From Xenoacremonium recifei (lineage: Eukaryota > Ascomycota > Sordariomycetes > Hypocreales > Nectriaceae), in NCBI GenBank assembly GCA_012184525.1, contig WOFQ01000035.1, forward strand, positions 62,001 through 126,000: DNA of 64,000 nucleotides. Direction: 5' to 3'. How positions within the stretch are numbered: the first letter of the stretch is position 1; every line of letters starts with the position of its first letter. The notes under the pieces were generated by a model. It had not been told where the DNA came from and ran no database searches. It saw nothing but the letters and a program-made list of their open reading frames with translations. Of the stretch, positions 1-11,593 are shown in pieces. The translations under genes were made by a program, and so were the position numbers.

Positions 1-1691
1 TAAAGAAGGAGGGACAGCTGGAGTTTTGGCTCGAGCGAGCTGCAGCCGTGTTCTGCGTCTCGTATGACGAAGCTGCAGCTCGTGTTGAGAGCAGCCCTGC
101 AGTTGGCCTTCCAGACGACTACAGACGGTACGCATCGCACTGCAAGAGGATTTTAGAACATCTTGGTAGGATCGATAAGCCAACGCCGGATCTCATGGCG
201 GCGAGACAGGCGCTTCAGGGCAGGCTGGGCGATATTCAGGGGCAAATGGCCACACTAACTCGAGCGCTGACCTGGTCACGGAACGAGGAGGATAACGCGC
301 CGCGGATCTCGGTGTTTGAGAGAACTAACAGCTGGTCTGTCTCCAGTTCGACAACCACAGCCGACAGCAAAGACGACGCGAAGTACGCTCTGCCGCCAGC
401 GTTTCCAGACCCGCTAAATGACATGTCTTCTCTGGAGTTCAGCCCCCACCGCTGGCACACTCCCTACCCATACGACAGCTCCATCCCCGCGCCAGGATTT
501 GTGGACGAGGACGATGAGGGAAGCTTGGCTGCGACTGAGATGCCTGAGGCTGAAACTGAGCCTCGGAGCCCAGTGGCACAGCATCGAACAGTGCGACGGC
601 TGGCGGAAAAGCGGTACTATGATCGCGCTGGAGCTTGGCGGGAGACGCGACAAAACGTCGTTGAACCAAGGGTGACGTTGACACTGAGCAACCAGGTCGC
701 TCTTGGGAGCTTCTCAGGAAGTCCAGTTGCTGGTGACTTCAGCGATGCAGAGCTTCGACTGCAGCATATCCGAAATGCGAGCCAGCGGGCGTCGACTGTG
801 GGCAGCCCCCGGAAATCACAGCTAGACCTCGTCAATAAGTCTCCTAGCCTGCCGTCAAGCAGCAGAGACAACAGTCCCTCGTTGAGAAACGTGTCTCAAG
901 GGGCTTCGATGTCAAGGGATGGCTCGCAGCATGGCTCTCATCATGCAAGCCAGCGGACCATGCCGACAATGGACGAGAATCCTTTCTTCGAGGCGAGCAG
1001 CCCTGATGGTATCCCGACGTCAACCTGGAGACCGACATCGTCTATGTCCATGGGCAACCATTCTGACGGATGCATCGAAGGCGACCACCCATCGTGGGCA
1101 CCACCAGGCTTGCCAATGGTGTCTAATTCAACGAGCAGTCTGGGTCCTCCGGTCTCTCACCAGCAGCACACCCGACACCGTGTTGAAGGCGCAACATCCG
1201 GCTCGCTGCCTGAGAGCCAGACAGGCACCCTCCAACCTCCCGCCCCATGGCATCCCACACTGCTCTATCCCGAGGGCTACACCTCGCAGCCTATGTCGCG
1301 CAATCCCTCATCCTCTAATCCCGAGCTCATCTCCTCGCGACACTCCTCTCCAACAGGCCTACCGATCCGCTCTCCACGACGCGCTCCCTCTATGGCCGCC
1401 ACAGAGCCCTCGCCACGAATGGACGCCAGTCTCCCGGCCACGAGCTACCAGGCGTTCCAACAGCGTCATGCAGGACCCTGGGAGAGCCGATCGCGTAGTC
1501 CTCTAGCCGGTGGAGAGGAAATGGAGCGCTCGGGGTCGGGAGGTATTCAGTTCCGGGGGAAATTGGTGCGCTTTGGACAGTCGCCGCCGCGGGGGGAGGT
1601 GATGGAGGATGACATTGTGGAGAGTCCGGTTGGACTGGGGATTATTGAGGAGCAGAGGGAGGGGAGGAGGAGGGTCAGGTATGGGGAATAA
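1..1691 (+). CDS. 3' part of an unrecognised Ser/Pro-rich protein (5' end outside window)
   Basis: The frame is open from base 3 to a TAA at 1689-1691, with no ATG near its beginning, so the gene starts left of the window. About 563 residues are visible. The first 100 or so are charged and probably helical. The rest is low-complexity, rich in Ser, Pro, Gln and His, with many SxSP-like stretches, as in disordered fungal regulatory or scaffold proteins. A short conserved-looking tail follows (FRGKLVRFGQSPPRG near the end, then an acidic-basic end). I see no catalytic motif and do not recognise the family. An intron within the visible part is possible but not needed. Coding status is supported by length and by the absence of stops. 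Confidence 0.6.
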   Translation, partial: KKEGQLEFWLERAAAVFCVSYDEAAARVESSPAVGLPDDYRRYASHCKRILEHLGRIDKPTPDLMAARQALQGRLGDIQGQMATLTRALTWSRNEEDNAPRISVFERTNSWSVSSSTTTADSKDDAKYALPPAFPDPLNDMSSLEFSPHRWHTPYPYDSSIPAPGFVDEDDEGSLAATEMPEAETEPRSPVAQHRTVRRLAEKRYYDRAGAWRETRQNVVEPRVTLTLSNQVALGSFSGSPVAGDFSDAELRLQHIRNASQRASTVGSPRKSQLDLVNKSPSLPSSSRDNSPSLRNVSQGASMSRDGSQHGSHHASQRTMPTMDENPFFEASSPDGIPTSTWRPTSSMSMGNHSDGCIEGDHPSWAPPGLPMVSNSTSSLGPPVSHQQHTRHRVEGATSGSLPESQTGTLQPPAPWHPTLLYPEGYTSQPMSRNPSSSNPELISSRHSSPTGLPIRSPRRAPSMAATEPSPRMDASLPATSYQAFQQRHAGPWESRSRSPLAGGEEMERSGSGGIQFRGKLVRFGQSPPRGEVMEDDIVESPVGLGIIEEQREGRRRVRYGE

Positions 1692-4334
1692 TTGTAGGTC
1701 TTTCTGGGGGATGTTCATAACAGGTACGGGTCAGTAAGGCATTGGGATAACACATAGAAGGATGGGAATCTGTAAAGGGGAAAATGTATAATAGGTCATG
1801 GGTAATGAAGGCAAGGCATTAATGGGAACCAAGGTATAAATAATTCACGTTATTGTCCCTGCGATTTAGAGGTGAGTACTGAGGACCCCCTCTGACTACC
1901 TGGCACTGTCTTCATTCATCCCCAAGTAATCTGAGGCCGAAGCGGATCATATTGTGTTTGGTGCTGGCTCCTTCGAGTGCATTCATCTGTCATGTAGGAG
2001 AACCCACGCTGAGACATCAATCGTTATCTCATATCGTGGTTCGAGAGGTTGGAGGCAGAACGTATTCGAGTTGGGCTGATTGGATCTTCGTTCGTAGGGC
2101 ATTACATAACAACAACCCTTTCTGTCTGAGCGGAAAGAGCCATCAGGCACAACAAGGACCTCGATTTCTTTTACACAATGTCGCAGCAAATCACCACAGA
2201 CCAGCTTTCGGACTTTACTGGCCTCCTGTCACCCCTCGGAGGATCCTGGGAGGCAGTTTGCTATACATAACATCCTCTTCGGGTTCTTCAACTGCTCGAG
2301 GGTCTGCACGACAATAAGAGGGTCTGCTATTGAACGGAGCGTGAGCGAGAGCCACGGTCAAGATGTGTCGAGGATCATCCTTGAGAGGATTGAAAGTGTA
2401 GAAGCTTGATAGAAACCAACCCTCTTACTGTGATCAATTTAATAGTACAGCAACTGAAAAACTGTATAGTGATATATTCCAGGCGGATTTGTTATCTTAA
2501 GGAAAGGTGGTAATGAACTTTTTGCCTTTTTACCACGTGTTATCGAGTACACCACATATAACGAGAGGGTCAGTCGTCGTAATGGGTTGTCCCGTATGCG
2601 CGCTGACGCATGCATATAAGGTGAATCTTTACATGCAAAAGGCAAGATAATTAGGCCAGAATAAGAAAATAGAGGTCAGAGATAATGGCCCGTCAGAGGG
2701 ATTGCTCGTTAGGTAGTCAACTCCAAATAACACAGCAGTGAAGAGATAACCCAACAAGTATTGAACAACATAACCTTCTCGCGTGTTGTTCCTGTCGTTT
2801 CGTACGAACTGACGCCTCAGACTCGCTCTGAGATGCTGGACAACAGCCACGTATGCCTCTTCGCTCCTTCTGATCCTGTACCCAGGCTTCTTCTCGCTAC
2901 CGTACTTCTCTCACATCGTCCTCCTCATCAGAAATGAGGCCCCCTAAGCGGTCAAGAGAGATCATCGCTCATCCATCCATATCGATCAAGCCAACAAAGC
3001 ATCTACACTCCAAACAACGCATCCTGCTCCAAGCCAAGACACCTTCTCGGAAACGATCGGGTCCCAGATCACCATGTCTCTCTCAAAAGCTCACAGCATC
3101 CTGCCTCTTTCACATGTCGCGCGGCTCCATCATGGACCCGCGCAGTTTCACGTCTGGGCTGAATCTGACGTCAATGGAGAAGGGCGAGATTGTGCTGGCT
3201 GATCCCACGTGGAGTCGCGAATGGGTTTGTTGCAGGACGGGATGGAGACGGGTATGCGTGATAACAGAACGGTTTGCAGTTTGCGACGGCGGTTGGTTCG
3301 AGAGGCGTGCAGCTGCAGATGCAAGGGTCCCTGGAAGTGGTGGTTGGGATATCGGCAGTGCTGTGTTTGGCTGGATGTCGAGGTGAGGTTTCCGTATATG
3401 ACGCACTGTGCTGTATGGTGTTGCCAGCAGAGCCGTTACAGTGCCAGTAACCGAGGCGCACCTTTACACCGTTTCCCTGACTCGACTTCAGGTAAATCTC
3501 CGACTCGGCCCTCCGTTTTCCCTGAAGATCCCACGTCCCCTTCTCGGCTTCTTTCCAGGCCACATCCCCTGGATAAGCAGGCTTCTTCCCCTTCTCGAAA
3601 CCGTCTCTCCACAAAAGATACTGAGTGAAAAGTCTGAGGCCTCTCTTCAGGGTCCCGTTTGCTGAGCCAGTGGAGCAGCGATCGTCAATCTGCGGCTCTC
3701 AGACGGAGCCTCGTCCTCTCCACCGTGCCGTCATCGTGGCTCCCTGTCAGGACGCTCGCATGTAAGCTGGCCAGCCGTTCTGGAAGCGCTGGAGACAAAC
3801 ACTGGAGCCGCAGGGTAAAATGCCGCAGCTGGCGTTATCGTGAGCCTCCTCTCCGTGTCCACAGCCAGGCCAGCCAGCCAGTAACTTACTGGGGGATTCC
3901 GTTTGCGAGACGCTCGCCGGGTCCACTCCCGTGTCGCGGATGACGGAGGCGGTGATGATACGGCGGCAAAGACGGCCGTTGCGAGGGCTCGGCGGGAGTC
4001 CGTCGGTGGTGAGAGTAAGCACGGATGGATGAAGGACGGACTGCATGAAGCCATCGAGCGAGCCGACGCCAGGGATGCGCGAGGATGTGGCCAGATCTGG
4101 TGGTTGCATCCCGAGAGAGAGAATCCCGAGGGAGCGCGGCGTAGAAGCGGCGTGGTGTTGCGTATAAGAGATCGAGAGGCCCTCCCCCAGACAACGAGAA
4201 CACTCCATCGCATCCCCCAGTTCTTTGACACGCTCTCTCCAGATTTGCCCCCCTCTTGCCCTTTGCTCACGATACCCGTTGATAGTCCACTCGTATAAAC
4301 GCAAGAGTCCCTTGTTGTCTGTCACTCATCCACC
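1692..4334. other. gene-free interval of 2.6 kb
   Basis: Several overlapping open frames of 60-190 codons occur on both strands (for example 3171-3614 and 3747-4325 on the minus strand). None shows a recognisable domain, a consistent spliced structure or a signal peptide. The interval probably holds the 3' UTR of the left gene and a long promoter/leader for the aldo/keto reductase at 4335. I see nothing else in it. Confidence 0.4.
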
Positions 4335-5261
4335 ATGGCCCCCTCCGCCATCACCCCTGAGACCTCCCCTGAGCGCGACATCGTCGTCAAGAAAGTCGCC
4401 CCCTCCTCAGGCCGCCCACACAGCAGCTCCGTCTCCTCCATCAAGCTCAACGACGGCAACGTCATCCCGCAGGTGGCTCTCGGTGTCTACAAGGCGCCCA
4501 ACGGCCAGGAGACCGAGGATGCCGTGACGGCCGCCCTGGATGCCGGGTATCGTCACATCGACTCGGCTGCGCGCTACGCCAACGAGGAGGCTTGCGGCCG
4601 GGCCCTTCGCCGCTGGCTGGCCCGCACCGGCACGCCCCGCGAGGAGGTCTTTGTGTGCTCCAAGCTGTGGGATTCGGACCACGGCTACGAGGCTACCTTT
4701 GACGCCTTGTGCGCCTCGCTGGACAAGTTCGGGCTGGACTACCTGGACCTGTACCTCATCCACTCGCCTGCTGATGACGAGCATAAGCGTCTGGAGAGCT
4801 GGCGCGCGCTTGAGACGGCCAAGCGCCTTGGTAAGGTGCGCAGCATTGGTGTCAGCAACTTTGGAGCTGCTCATCTCGAGGGCCTGCTGGAGAAGGCTCG
4901 CGTTGTGCCTGCTGTCAACCAGGTTGAGGTGCACCCCTTTTGCCAGCGCCAGGCCCTTGTCGACCTCTGCGCGCGCCACGGCATCGCCATCGAGGCTTAC
5001 TCGCCTTTGGCCCGCGGCAACAAGCTTGAGGACCCAACCATTGCCGCCATCGCAGAGAAGTACGGCCGCACGCCTGCTCAGGTGTTGCTCAACTGGAACG
5101 CCCGCCGCGGCAACGTCGTCTTGCCTAAGAGCTTGACTGCGCACCGCATCCAGAGCAACCTCGAGAGCTTCGACTTCGAGTTGGCGCCTGAGGATGTCGC
5201 TATCATTGACGGCTTGGAGGAGAACTATGTGACTGGAAGCATGCACAAGTCCGAGGACTGA
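4335..5261 (+). CDS. aldo/keto reductase
   Basis: This is a single-exon 308-residue NADPH-dependent carbonyl reductase of the aldo/keto reductase superfamily, a cytosolic TIM barrel. The catalytic tetrad is visible: Asp76 and Tyr81 (HIDSAARYANE), Lys110 (SKLW) and His143 (LIHSP). The GVSNF motif and a late LPKS cofactor motif are also present. The first ~35 residues are a Ser/Pro-rich extension before the barrel begins at the KLNDG strand. The ATG at 4335 sits in a good context (CACCATGG). The nearest gene on the right is a convergent serine hydrolase; no functional link is evident. The substrate cannot be inferred. Family assignment is firm. Confidence 0.93.
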   Translation: MAPSAITPETSPERDIVVKKVAPSSGRPHSSSVSSIKLNDGNVIPQVALGVYKAPNGQETEDAVTAALDAGYRHIDSAARYANEEACGRALRRWLARTGTPREEVFVCSKLWDSDHGYEATFDALCASLDKFGLDYLDLYLIHSPADDEHKRLESWRALETAKRLGKVRSIGVSNFGAAHLEGLLEKARVVPAVNQVEVHPFCQRQALVDLCARHGIAIEAYSPLARGNKLEDPTIAAIAEKYGRTPAQVLLNWNARRGNVVLPKSLTAHRIQSNLESFDFELAPEDVAIIDGLEENYVTGSMHKSED

Positions 5262-6042
5262 GCGACTTATGAGTTATGATGTGATGAATCCGGGGTTGTG
5301 AGAGGGAACCCCTAGCAAGATCCCTCTCAATGCGTCGCGACTGGATCGCATAACGCCAATTCCCCCGTCGGGACAAGATCTCATGAAGACCATCCATGAG
5401 CTTCTCATCCCGTCGAGTTGTCTTTGCAGCCATAGATTGAGATAAAACGTTCGCATAGACTTAGAAGATAGACACCGCCAATAGAGACCGCGTCGAGACC
5501 ATTCCCTTTCCCGTGCTACTCGGATGAATTTCGCTTTCGGGCCAGGAACAATGACGTCGATCGCGCGGAAGGGCCTGGATGTTGGCTGGATCTCGGGTGA
5601 AGATCTCGAGACTAAGAAGATCTAAAGTTGGTAGAGAGATTGCACCCCCACGCAGACTCTCCACTGGGTTCTCGAAGGCAGAGTCGAACGTTGCAGCACG
5701 TGTTTCGCGAGAGCCGAGCTGTGGTTGTGCTTGTATTTTGGATGCCTGTCGCTGCGAGTCCCAATAGGATCGTCCTTGTTGTCATCGTGCTTGTTCTGTT
5801 TGCTTCAAAGACGCGAGGTGTAAAAGTTCTGTTTAACATTGGCCATATAATAATACTATCGTTGGCGATCGAAAGGTATGTTAAGTTCCCTATTGTAACG
5901 TCAGCCCGTGAGAAACTCGCTATGCTATCATCCCTTGAAATGGTTGTTGGCGCCCAAATGCAAGTTGTATCCGTCTCATCTTCAAAAATCTAACTCCTCA
6001 ATCAATGTTGTGATTCCCAACTCTCATCATGCTCCGTCACCC
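5262..6042. other. intergenic, convergent 3' regions
   Basis: This lies between the aldo/keto reductase (+) and the serine hydrolase (-), so it should contain both 3' UTRs. No open frame has recognisable content. Confidence 0.4.
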
Positions 6043-7656
6043 CTACATGGTGGCATTTCGAATCAGTCCGGCCTCGGTAATCAGCAAAGGTGGCACCTCG
6101 ACTGGGCTCATGCCGTTGCGATAGCACCAGAGCCTACTCAGATCCTTCACTCTCACATCTCCCTTCATCTTCTTCCCTGTCAATCCGTGCACCTCAACTG
6201 GAGTGGTGATCTCGCCGCTGCCGAAGCCCTGCGTGCCTGCGTAACTGATCTCAAACGCCTCTCGTACGTTCTCCATTGCAGCACCCTCCTTGCCCACCTT
6301 GATCACCTCGTTCATGAAATCGTTCTCCTCGTCAGCGCCAATAAATTCTCCTGTCTTCAAATCGCGCTTCAGTGGAAACATGCCGTCCAGGTAGTGCTGA
6401 TTGAATTGGTGGCCACCGCGGCCATGAGAGCGCGCAAACAGTCGGCCAAGGAAGCGTGGCAGTTGGTGAGAGCCAACGTTGTTGGTAGCAAAGTGCAGAA
6501 CGCCCCAGATTGCTACAAAGTCAGTGCTGTGAGCGTAGTGCTCTATATGGCCGATGGCTCGGTCTTTCGCTGCCGAAGCAGAGCGTGTCGAGGAGATGGA
6601 GAGTGTTGAGTCGTCCTTCGGCAAGGAAGGCGTTCGGGGAATCTTGACGCCGGTATTCTTGAGATCTTGGGGGCTGCTTGAGGGAGGGAAATAACTTGTC
6701 TCTGTCATTGCGGTGGTCATGGCCGAGAGAGGCTTCAACTGGGTGAGCTTCTGCGACGAAATATGACGATGCGGGTTGTTGCAGTGGTTAGCAGCGTTAC
6801 CGAAGGTGTACACCTCAAGCTTAGCGAGCAGGTCCTGCGGCATCTCTTGGAGAAGCCAGTCCAAAACAAGACCACCCTCGATGCCGCCTTGTGAATGGAG
6901 GATGAAGACGACTTTCGACTTGCTCGGGTCGTAAAGCACGTCTTTGAGGAGCTTGAAGCAGATGCGGATGTCGCCAGTGGCGTAGTTGAAGTTGCGCTGG
7001 ATGAGGCATTCGATCACGTCGAAGATGATGCCAGAGGTGCGGTTGTGGATGCCGAGAACGGGACGTCCAAATGTGATGGCGAGGCGATTCAAGTTGTTTT
7101 GCATCCAATGTTCCCTTTCGCCTATCATCAGTATAGGCCTCATAGCAAGACAAGACGAAACTTACCCAACAGCCACGCCATTCAGGAATATCCACTGCTC
7201 ATGCTCATGCTCGGGCAATGGCTTTGCATACTTCTCTTCCGAATGGAACTGGACATCTTTGCCGTTGAGCAACTTGCAGAGCAGCCAGTTCAATGTCATG
7301 AACGCTCCGACACCAACAGCGACCATCCAAATAGGCAGAACAATAGAGAACGGCAGCGCCACGAGAAAAGCCAGCTGCATCACAGCAAGGAAAAAGTGCA
7401 CGGTGATGCAAAACAGATTCTTCGCGCTGGGATACAATTCGTCCATATGGTCGGAGCCGCAGGGATACAGTGGCCAGAGCACCCACGGCAGCGCCCAGAT
7501 GTAGACGAAGAAGTAGTAGACATCTTTTGCGAAGAGCCGCCACGGGAAATCAGTGTAGCAGTAGTTGATAACTGAGGCTTCGCCAACCTGCGAGCGGTAG
7601 TAGTCGGTGACGGCGTCCACGGCGCGGGTTTCGATAGCTCGGACGGGTGAAGGCAT
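6043..7656 (-). CDS. membrane-anchored alpha/beta-hydrolase-like protein (Ser nucleophile in HSQGG)
   Basis: There are two exons, 7166-7656 and 6043-7114. The 51-bp intron (7115-7165) has a GTAAGT donor, an ACTGAT branch site and an AAAG acceptor. Splicing restores the phase across the motif ...NGVAVG-EHWMQNN. The product has 520 residues. The N-terminal part carries aromatic hydrophobic segments at ~42-64 and ~81-130, which look like two to three membrane passes. The C-terminal part has an alpha/beta-hydrolase elbow, HSQGG with Ser238, preceded by a beta strand (VVFIL). It looks like a fungus-specific membrane hydrolase or lipase-like protein. A catalytic Asp/His pair cannot be assigned by eye. 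A Met-initiated frame starting at 7143 lies in the intron and should not be used as the start. Confidence 0.85.
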
Positions 7657-8345
7657 CGCGGCATTTGTGTGAGTATGAGAAGCTGAAGATGCAGGGTATG
7701 AAGATAGAGCTGAAGCTGACGTCCGAAATAGTGCAGCGCCTGAAGAGAGACAGAGATCAGCCCAATGAGTCGCACGCGACCATCAACCAGACCGCAAGGA
7801 GTCGACCTTCCAGATCCTCATCTGGGAGAGATGCGCACGCAGATTTGGGTCATCTGCCTCCCCAGATGGCTGTTGAGTGGGTGTCATCATCCTTGTTCGC
7901 CGGGGCTTAGCAGGCAGGATTGGGCTGGAGGTCATCCTGGGGCCTGTCAGCTGAGCCCTCTAATGCGAGGCATCAATTACCTGTGCCTCAGGCATTGAGG
8001 GTATCGGCGATGAACAATACGCATCTAAATACAGGAAATCCGTAAAATTTGATTGAACAGGAATTCGTCTTGGCGCAGAAACGGAGTCCATTGTTTTGTG
8101 ATTAACTCGAGGTTTCGGGAGCTTTTTGCAACCACAGCAGATTGAAGCAGTGCCCAATCCATCTGAATCCGTACGAACCATACCCTGTAGAGGCAATCAT
8201 TTCCAATCTCATTATCATATTATCGGCCGATTAATCGTAAAAAAAGGAATGAAAGAAACATATCTCATAGCTTCCGAGCTCTCGTTCTGTCAAAGCGCTT
8301 GCTGAAAACTCACTAAGCCTCCCTCAAATTGCACGTACAGTCGTC
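7657..8345. other. intergenic, no gene seen
   Basis: This is the upstream region of the serine hydrolase (7656, minus) and the 3' side of the flavin monooxygenase (8346, minus). Only short unsupported frames are present. Confidence 0.4.
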
Positions 8346-10398
8346 TCAGAACTCGCCATTCATCTTGGCCGTCTTCAATTCCATCTCTCTCTGTCGCGCG
8401 AGCTCCTCCATAATTAACTTGGGCTCAATGCGGCGCTCGATCGGTCGCGCCAAGCGCAGCTTCGCCAAGAGGCCCCAAAAGCCGGAGTACAGGTAGAAGT
8501 ACAGGTTGATGCTGCCGAGGTACATAATCGGGATGATGCTAAGCGGAATGTTGCCTACATCATAGGTCAGTACGAATATCTTGGCGACCTTGAATAACTT
8601 ACCGAACAGCCCCTCTCGTCGTGAGATGGTGTCCCAGAGCTCTCCCGTCATGACGTTCGTCGCTCCCTCCCACTTCCACGGGCCTCTCATCCGAAATTTC
8701 GGGTTGAAGCTGGCGCCAGCAGCCCAGACATACGGAAGCCTCCAGCCCTTCGTCGTCCCAAATGAAAGCTTGAGCACCTCAGTGAAACTCGGCGCGATGT
8801 CCATGTCCTTCGCGAGCTGGTAAGCGTAGCTGTCATGTTCGACTCCGTAGGATACCCGAGCATCGGGCTTGTGGATGATACGATAGTGCCATTCATCATC
8901 TGGGTTTAACGGCTTCGGGATCCTGTTGATCAGGTTCATGGTGAAGAGCATGGACTGCATCTCGGCCAGCGGTGGAATGGCTCCAAAGCCGGGACGGATG
9001 AAGCCGATGAAGCCCACAGTTGGGTCGTCGGAATTCCAGATTTGTCGAACATCCGCATCGAACGCCTCGGGGTATAGTTTCTGGCCTTCATTATCTGGAG
9101 TGTTAAGAAACGGGAACGACGTGAGGTACCCAGTGGCATAGACCACTACGTCTGGCTTGATGGTCATGGCCCGGATGCGCTCGGCCTCGGGACGGCCCGT
9201 ATCAGGAAAGTGAGCAACACCATCTTCAGATATGTGTGTTGGGAACGGTGCCACATCAATCGTTCGCGGAGGAGGCGGGATTTCTGTGTTGAAGAAGAAA
9301 CGCCGGATCCGAGTCGCGAGCGGCCATTTCGTCGGCCGATAAGGGTATGCGACGTAATTCTGGATGCGTTGCCAGGCTTTATTGAAGAAGACTAGGGTGA
9401 ATAAGCAATGAGATCACTCTGGGAGGATAATTGATCGTACTCACCTCTTGATGCGTGGAAGCGCTCACTGAATATCTGACCCACGAACTGATCAACTCCG
9501 TAGGGTGATCCTCCACAGAGCCAGCAACCCGCCGGCAGCGCGACAAAGTGATAATAGTTCCATATTATCATACTGTCTCGCACCATGGGATGCACGTACA
9601 TCGAGTCAAATAATGTGATTTGACTGACATCGAGCGGCAGCTGGGGATAAGGGTAGTCTTCCGCGCCGAACAGCCACGGTAGGAATCGCTGACCAGGGAC
9701 CCTCTACACTCGGAGTTAGTAAAAGCCTTTTAAATGCATGAGCAGGAAGTTACCTTCGGCGCTCCAAGCCAGCCGTCGCGATGGCAGAAAACGACCTTTT
9801 TGGTGTCGCCCGTGATGGCGCAGTAGCAGATATCAGCCCCCGTCTCACCACTGCCCAGCACCATGACAGTCTTATCATGGCCAAACTGCTCGCGCGTCTT
9901 GAAGTCTGCCGAGTGCATTACCGTCGGCACATACTCAATACCCGGGATCTTCGGAATGTTTGGGATGGCATGGACTCCTGAACACACGGCAATGGCATCG
10001 CACTCCCACTCGACAACACTTCCATCTTCCGTGTGATACTTGATGACATGCTCACTGTTCTGGCCGCGGCGAACCGAATCCACAGTCGTGTTCAAGTTGA
10101 TGTATGGCCAGAGGCGAAAATGTGAGGCATAATCTTCGAGATACTCCAGATACCGCCCTGACGAGAAAAAGTCCGGCTCGTCTCGGAGTGGGCGAAAGTC
10201 GGAGAAGGAGGTCAGATACTTGGACGACACCAGCTCTCCATCCTCGTACGAGTGATGAAAGAAGATCCCGCCAATCTTGCTGTGGGACTCAAAGAGCTTC
10301 ACCTCAATCGGAGCAACTGGAAACCGCTTGTGAGCCTCGAGCAGGACTTTGAGCTGGACCAGGCCCGAGGGACCGCCTCCAATGATGGCGACACGCAT
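8346..10398 (-). CDS. flavin-containing monooxygenase
   Basis: There are four exons: 9754-10398, 9445-9703, 8603-9391 and 8346-8554. The introns are 50, 53 and 48 bp with GTAAC/GTGAG/GTAAG donors and in-phase junctions. The product has 633 residues. It starts with an FAD-binding GGGPSG at residues 7-12 and has an NADPH-binding GSGETG at 182-187, an FMO-type N-oxygenase order, so it should oxygenate soft nucleophiles (N or S). A hydrophobic C-terminal segment (around NIPLSIIPIMYLG) suggests membrane attachment. The first ATG in frame is at 10398. The frame stays open further upstream (to 10506) but offers only GTG, so I do not use it. The last intron is a multiple of three with no stop, so an ORF caller would retain it. 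Confidence 0.9.
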
Positions 10399-10956
10399 GC
10401 TGAAGGGCCTTTCGGTGAGATTTTCAACAAGAAAGCCTTCGAAGGGCAATCTCGAACTGACGATAACGCCATTTTCAACCTCGGACTTCCGGCGGTCACT
10501 GTCCACTTCTTATCCGTCCGCTGCTAGCTGTTGACAAGGGGTCCCACTGGTCTAGAGGCCGTCGCTACTCCGTATCGCGTCTAGCGATCCAGATTATCAC
10601 CAAAGCCGGCTCCATCGTGGGGTAGAGTCGTGGACGGCGATACTCCCTAGTCCGTATACAACTTGCCATGAATCGCGTTAGATATGGCCGCTTCGGAAAC
10701 ATTGTTAGCATTGTATGTTGGCATCTGACTCGTTCCGTAATTGATGAATCACATACTCCGTATTTCTCATCGAAGTGTTGATTCACACGCAGGAGTAATC
10801 ACGTGAGTCAGGTCGCAAATAACTCATAGAGTGACAACTCACCACCTACTTAACCCAGATGCCCTCCTCGGCTTCTTCAGATCTCCGCCTCATCCCTGCA
10901 AAACGCGCAAAGCCCGCTTAGCGAAAAGTCTCAACCTTGTCCTCGACTCTCCAGAA
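10399..10956. promoter_or_regulatory. divergent promoter region between monooxygenase and NUDIX gene
   Basis: This 558-bp interval separates two start codons pointing away from each other (10398 minus, 10957 plus). It must hold both promoters. I could not pick out a specific factor site. An ACTCCGTAT-like string recurs at about 10567 and 10756, but it is short and may be chance. Confidence 0.4.
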
Positions 10957-11523
10957 ATGGCAGAAACCCCGGCATTCGACTTTATTTACGATCCCTGCCT
11001 CGCGGACTTTGCCGTCTCCAAGCAGGCCTACCTTGCCGCTCATCCAGATGCGTCATTCGGGTACATCGCCACAAGCACGCTCGTGGTAGATACAGAAACT
11101 GCCTCCAATCCCCGCGTCCTCCTTATTCAACGAGCAGCCGACGACGAGGACCCCAATTTATGGGAGCCTCCAGGCGGTGCCTGCGATGATGAAGACACAA
11201 GCATTCTACACGCCGCCGCTCGCGAGCTCTGGGAGGAGGCGGGCCTTCAGGCATCCGAGTTCTGTAGAAAAATTGGCGATCCCTACTTTTTCACTCTCGA
11301 TGATGGGAAGAAGGTGTGCCAGTTCAATTTCGTGGCGAAAGTGAGAACCAGCAGCACGGAATTGCCAACCGTCAAGCTGGACCCCAACGAGCATCAACAG
11401 TTTGTCTGGGCTAGCGAATCTGAAGTCAAGGCGGGGAAGGCTGGTGGGTTCTCTCTGGACTTCACCAGGGACGAGGTCAAGCGCACGGCACTTTTAGCAT
11501 TAGATCAGGCCGAAACAAAGTGA
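10957..11523 (+). CDS. NUDIX hydrolase
   Basis: This is a single-exon 188-residue protein. NUDIX enzymes cleave nucleoside diphosphates linked to another moiety (dNTPs, NADH, ADP-ribose, caps, alarmones). The box lies at residues 73-97: GG...D...RELWEEAGL, with RELWEE at 89-94 supplying the metal-binding Glu residues. The loop before the Arg is one residue longer than the textbook GX5EX7REUXEEXGU pattern and an Asp occupies the first acidic position. I believe this form is common in fungal members. The open frame continues upstream to a GTG at 10831, but the first ATG is at 10957 (AGAAATGG). The stop lies 70 bp from the stop of the convergent HET gene. The substrate is unknown. Confidence 0.9.
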   Translation: MAETPAFDFIYDPCLADFAVSKQAYLAAHPDASFGYIATSTLVVDTETASNPRVLLIQRAADDEDPNLWEPPGGACDDEDTSILHAAARELWEEAGLQASEFCRKIGDPYFFTLDDGKKVCQFNFVAKVRTSSTELPTVKLDPNEHQQFVWASESEVKAGKAGGFSLDFTRDEVKRTALLALDQAETK

Positions 11524-11593
11524 AGTCTGAACGAGAGTACTACAAAGACTAAACAAGGGTATAGAGCAAAAGGAAACTAGACTACAATCCAGC

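Noticed and set aside
3171..3614. 147-codon minus-strand frame overlapping a 139-codon plus-strand frame
   Set aside because: Neither has domain content or plausible exons; both fit random open frames in GC-rich DNA.
4407..5246. 279-codon minus-strand open frame
   Set aside because: Antisense to the aldo/keto reductase with complete catalytic tetrad; GC-rich third positions explain the open frame.
7115..7143. Met start at 7143 for the C-terminal part of the serine hydrolase
   Set aside because: It lies within the 51-bp intron; splicing gives a continuous conserved motif instead.
10399..10506. 36-codon N-terminal extension of the flavin monooxygenase
   Set aside because: Begins only with GTG; the first ATG directly precedes the FAD-binding motif, the usual start in the family.
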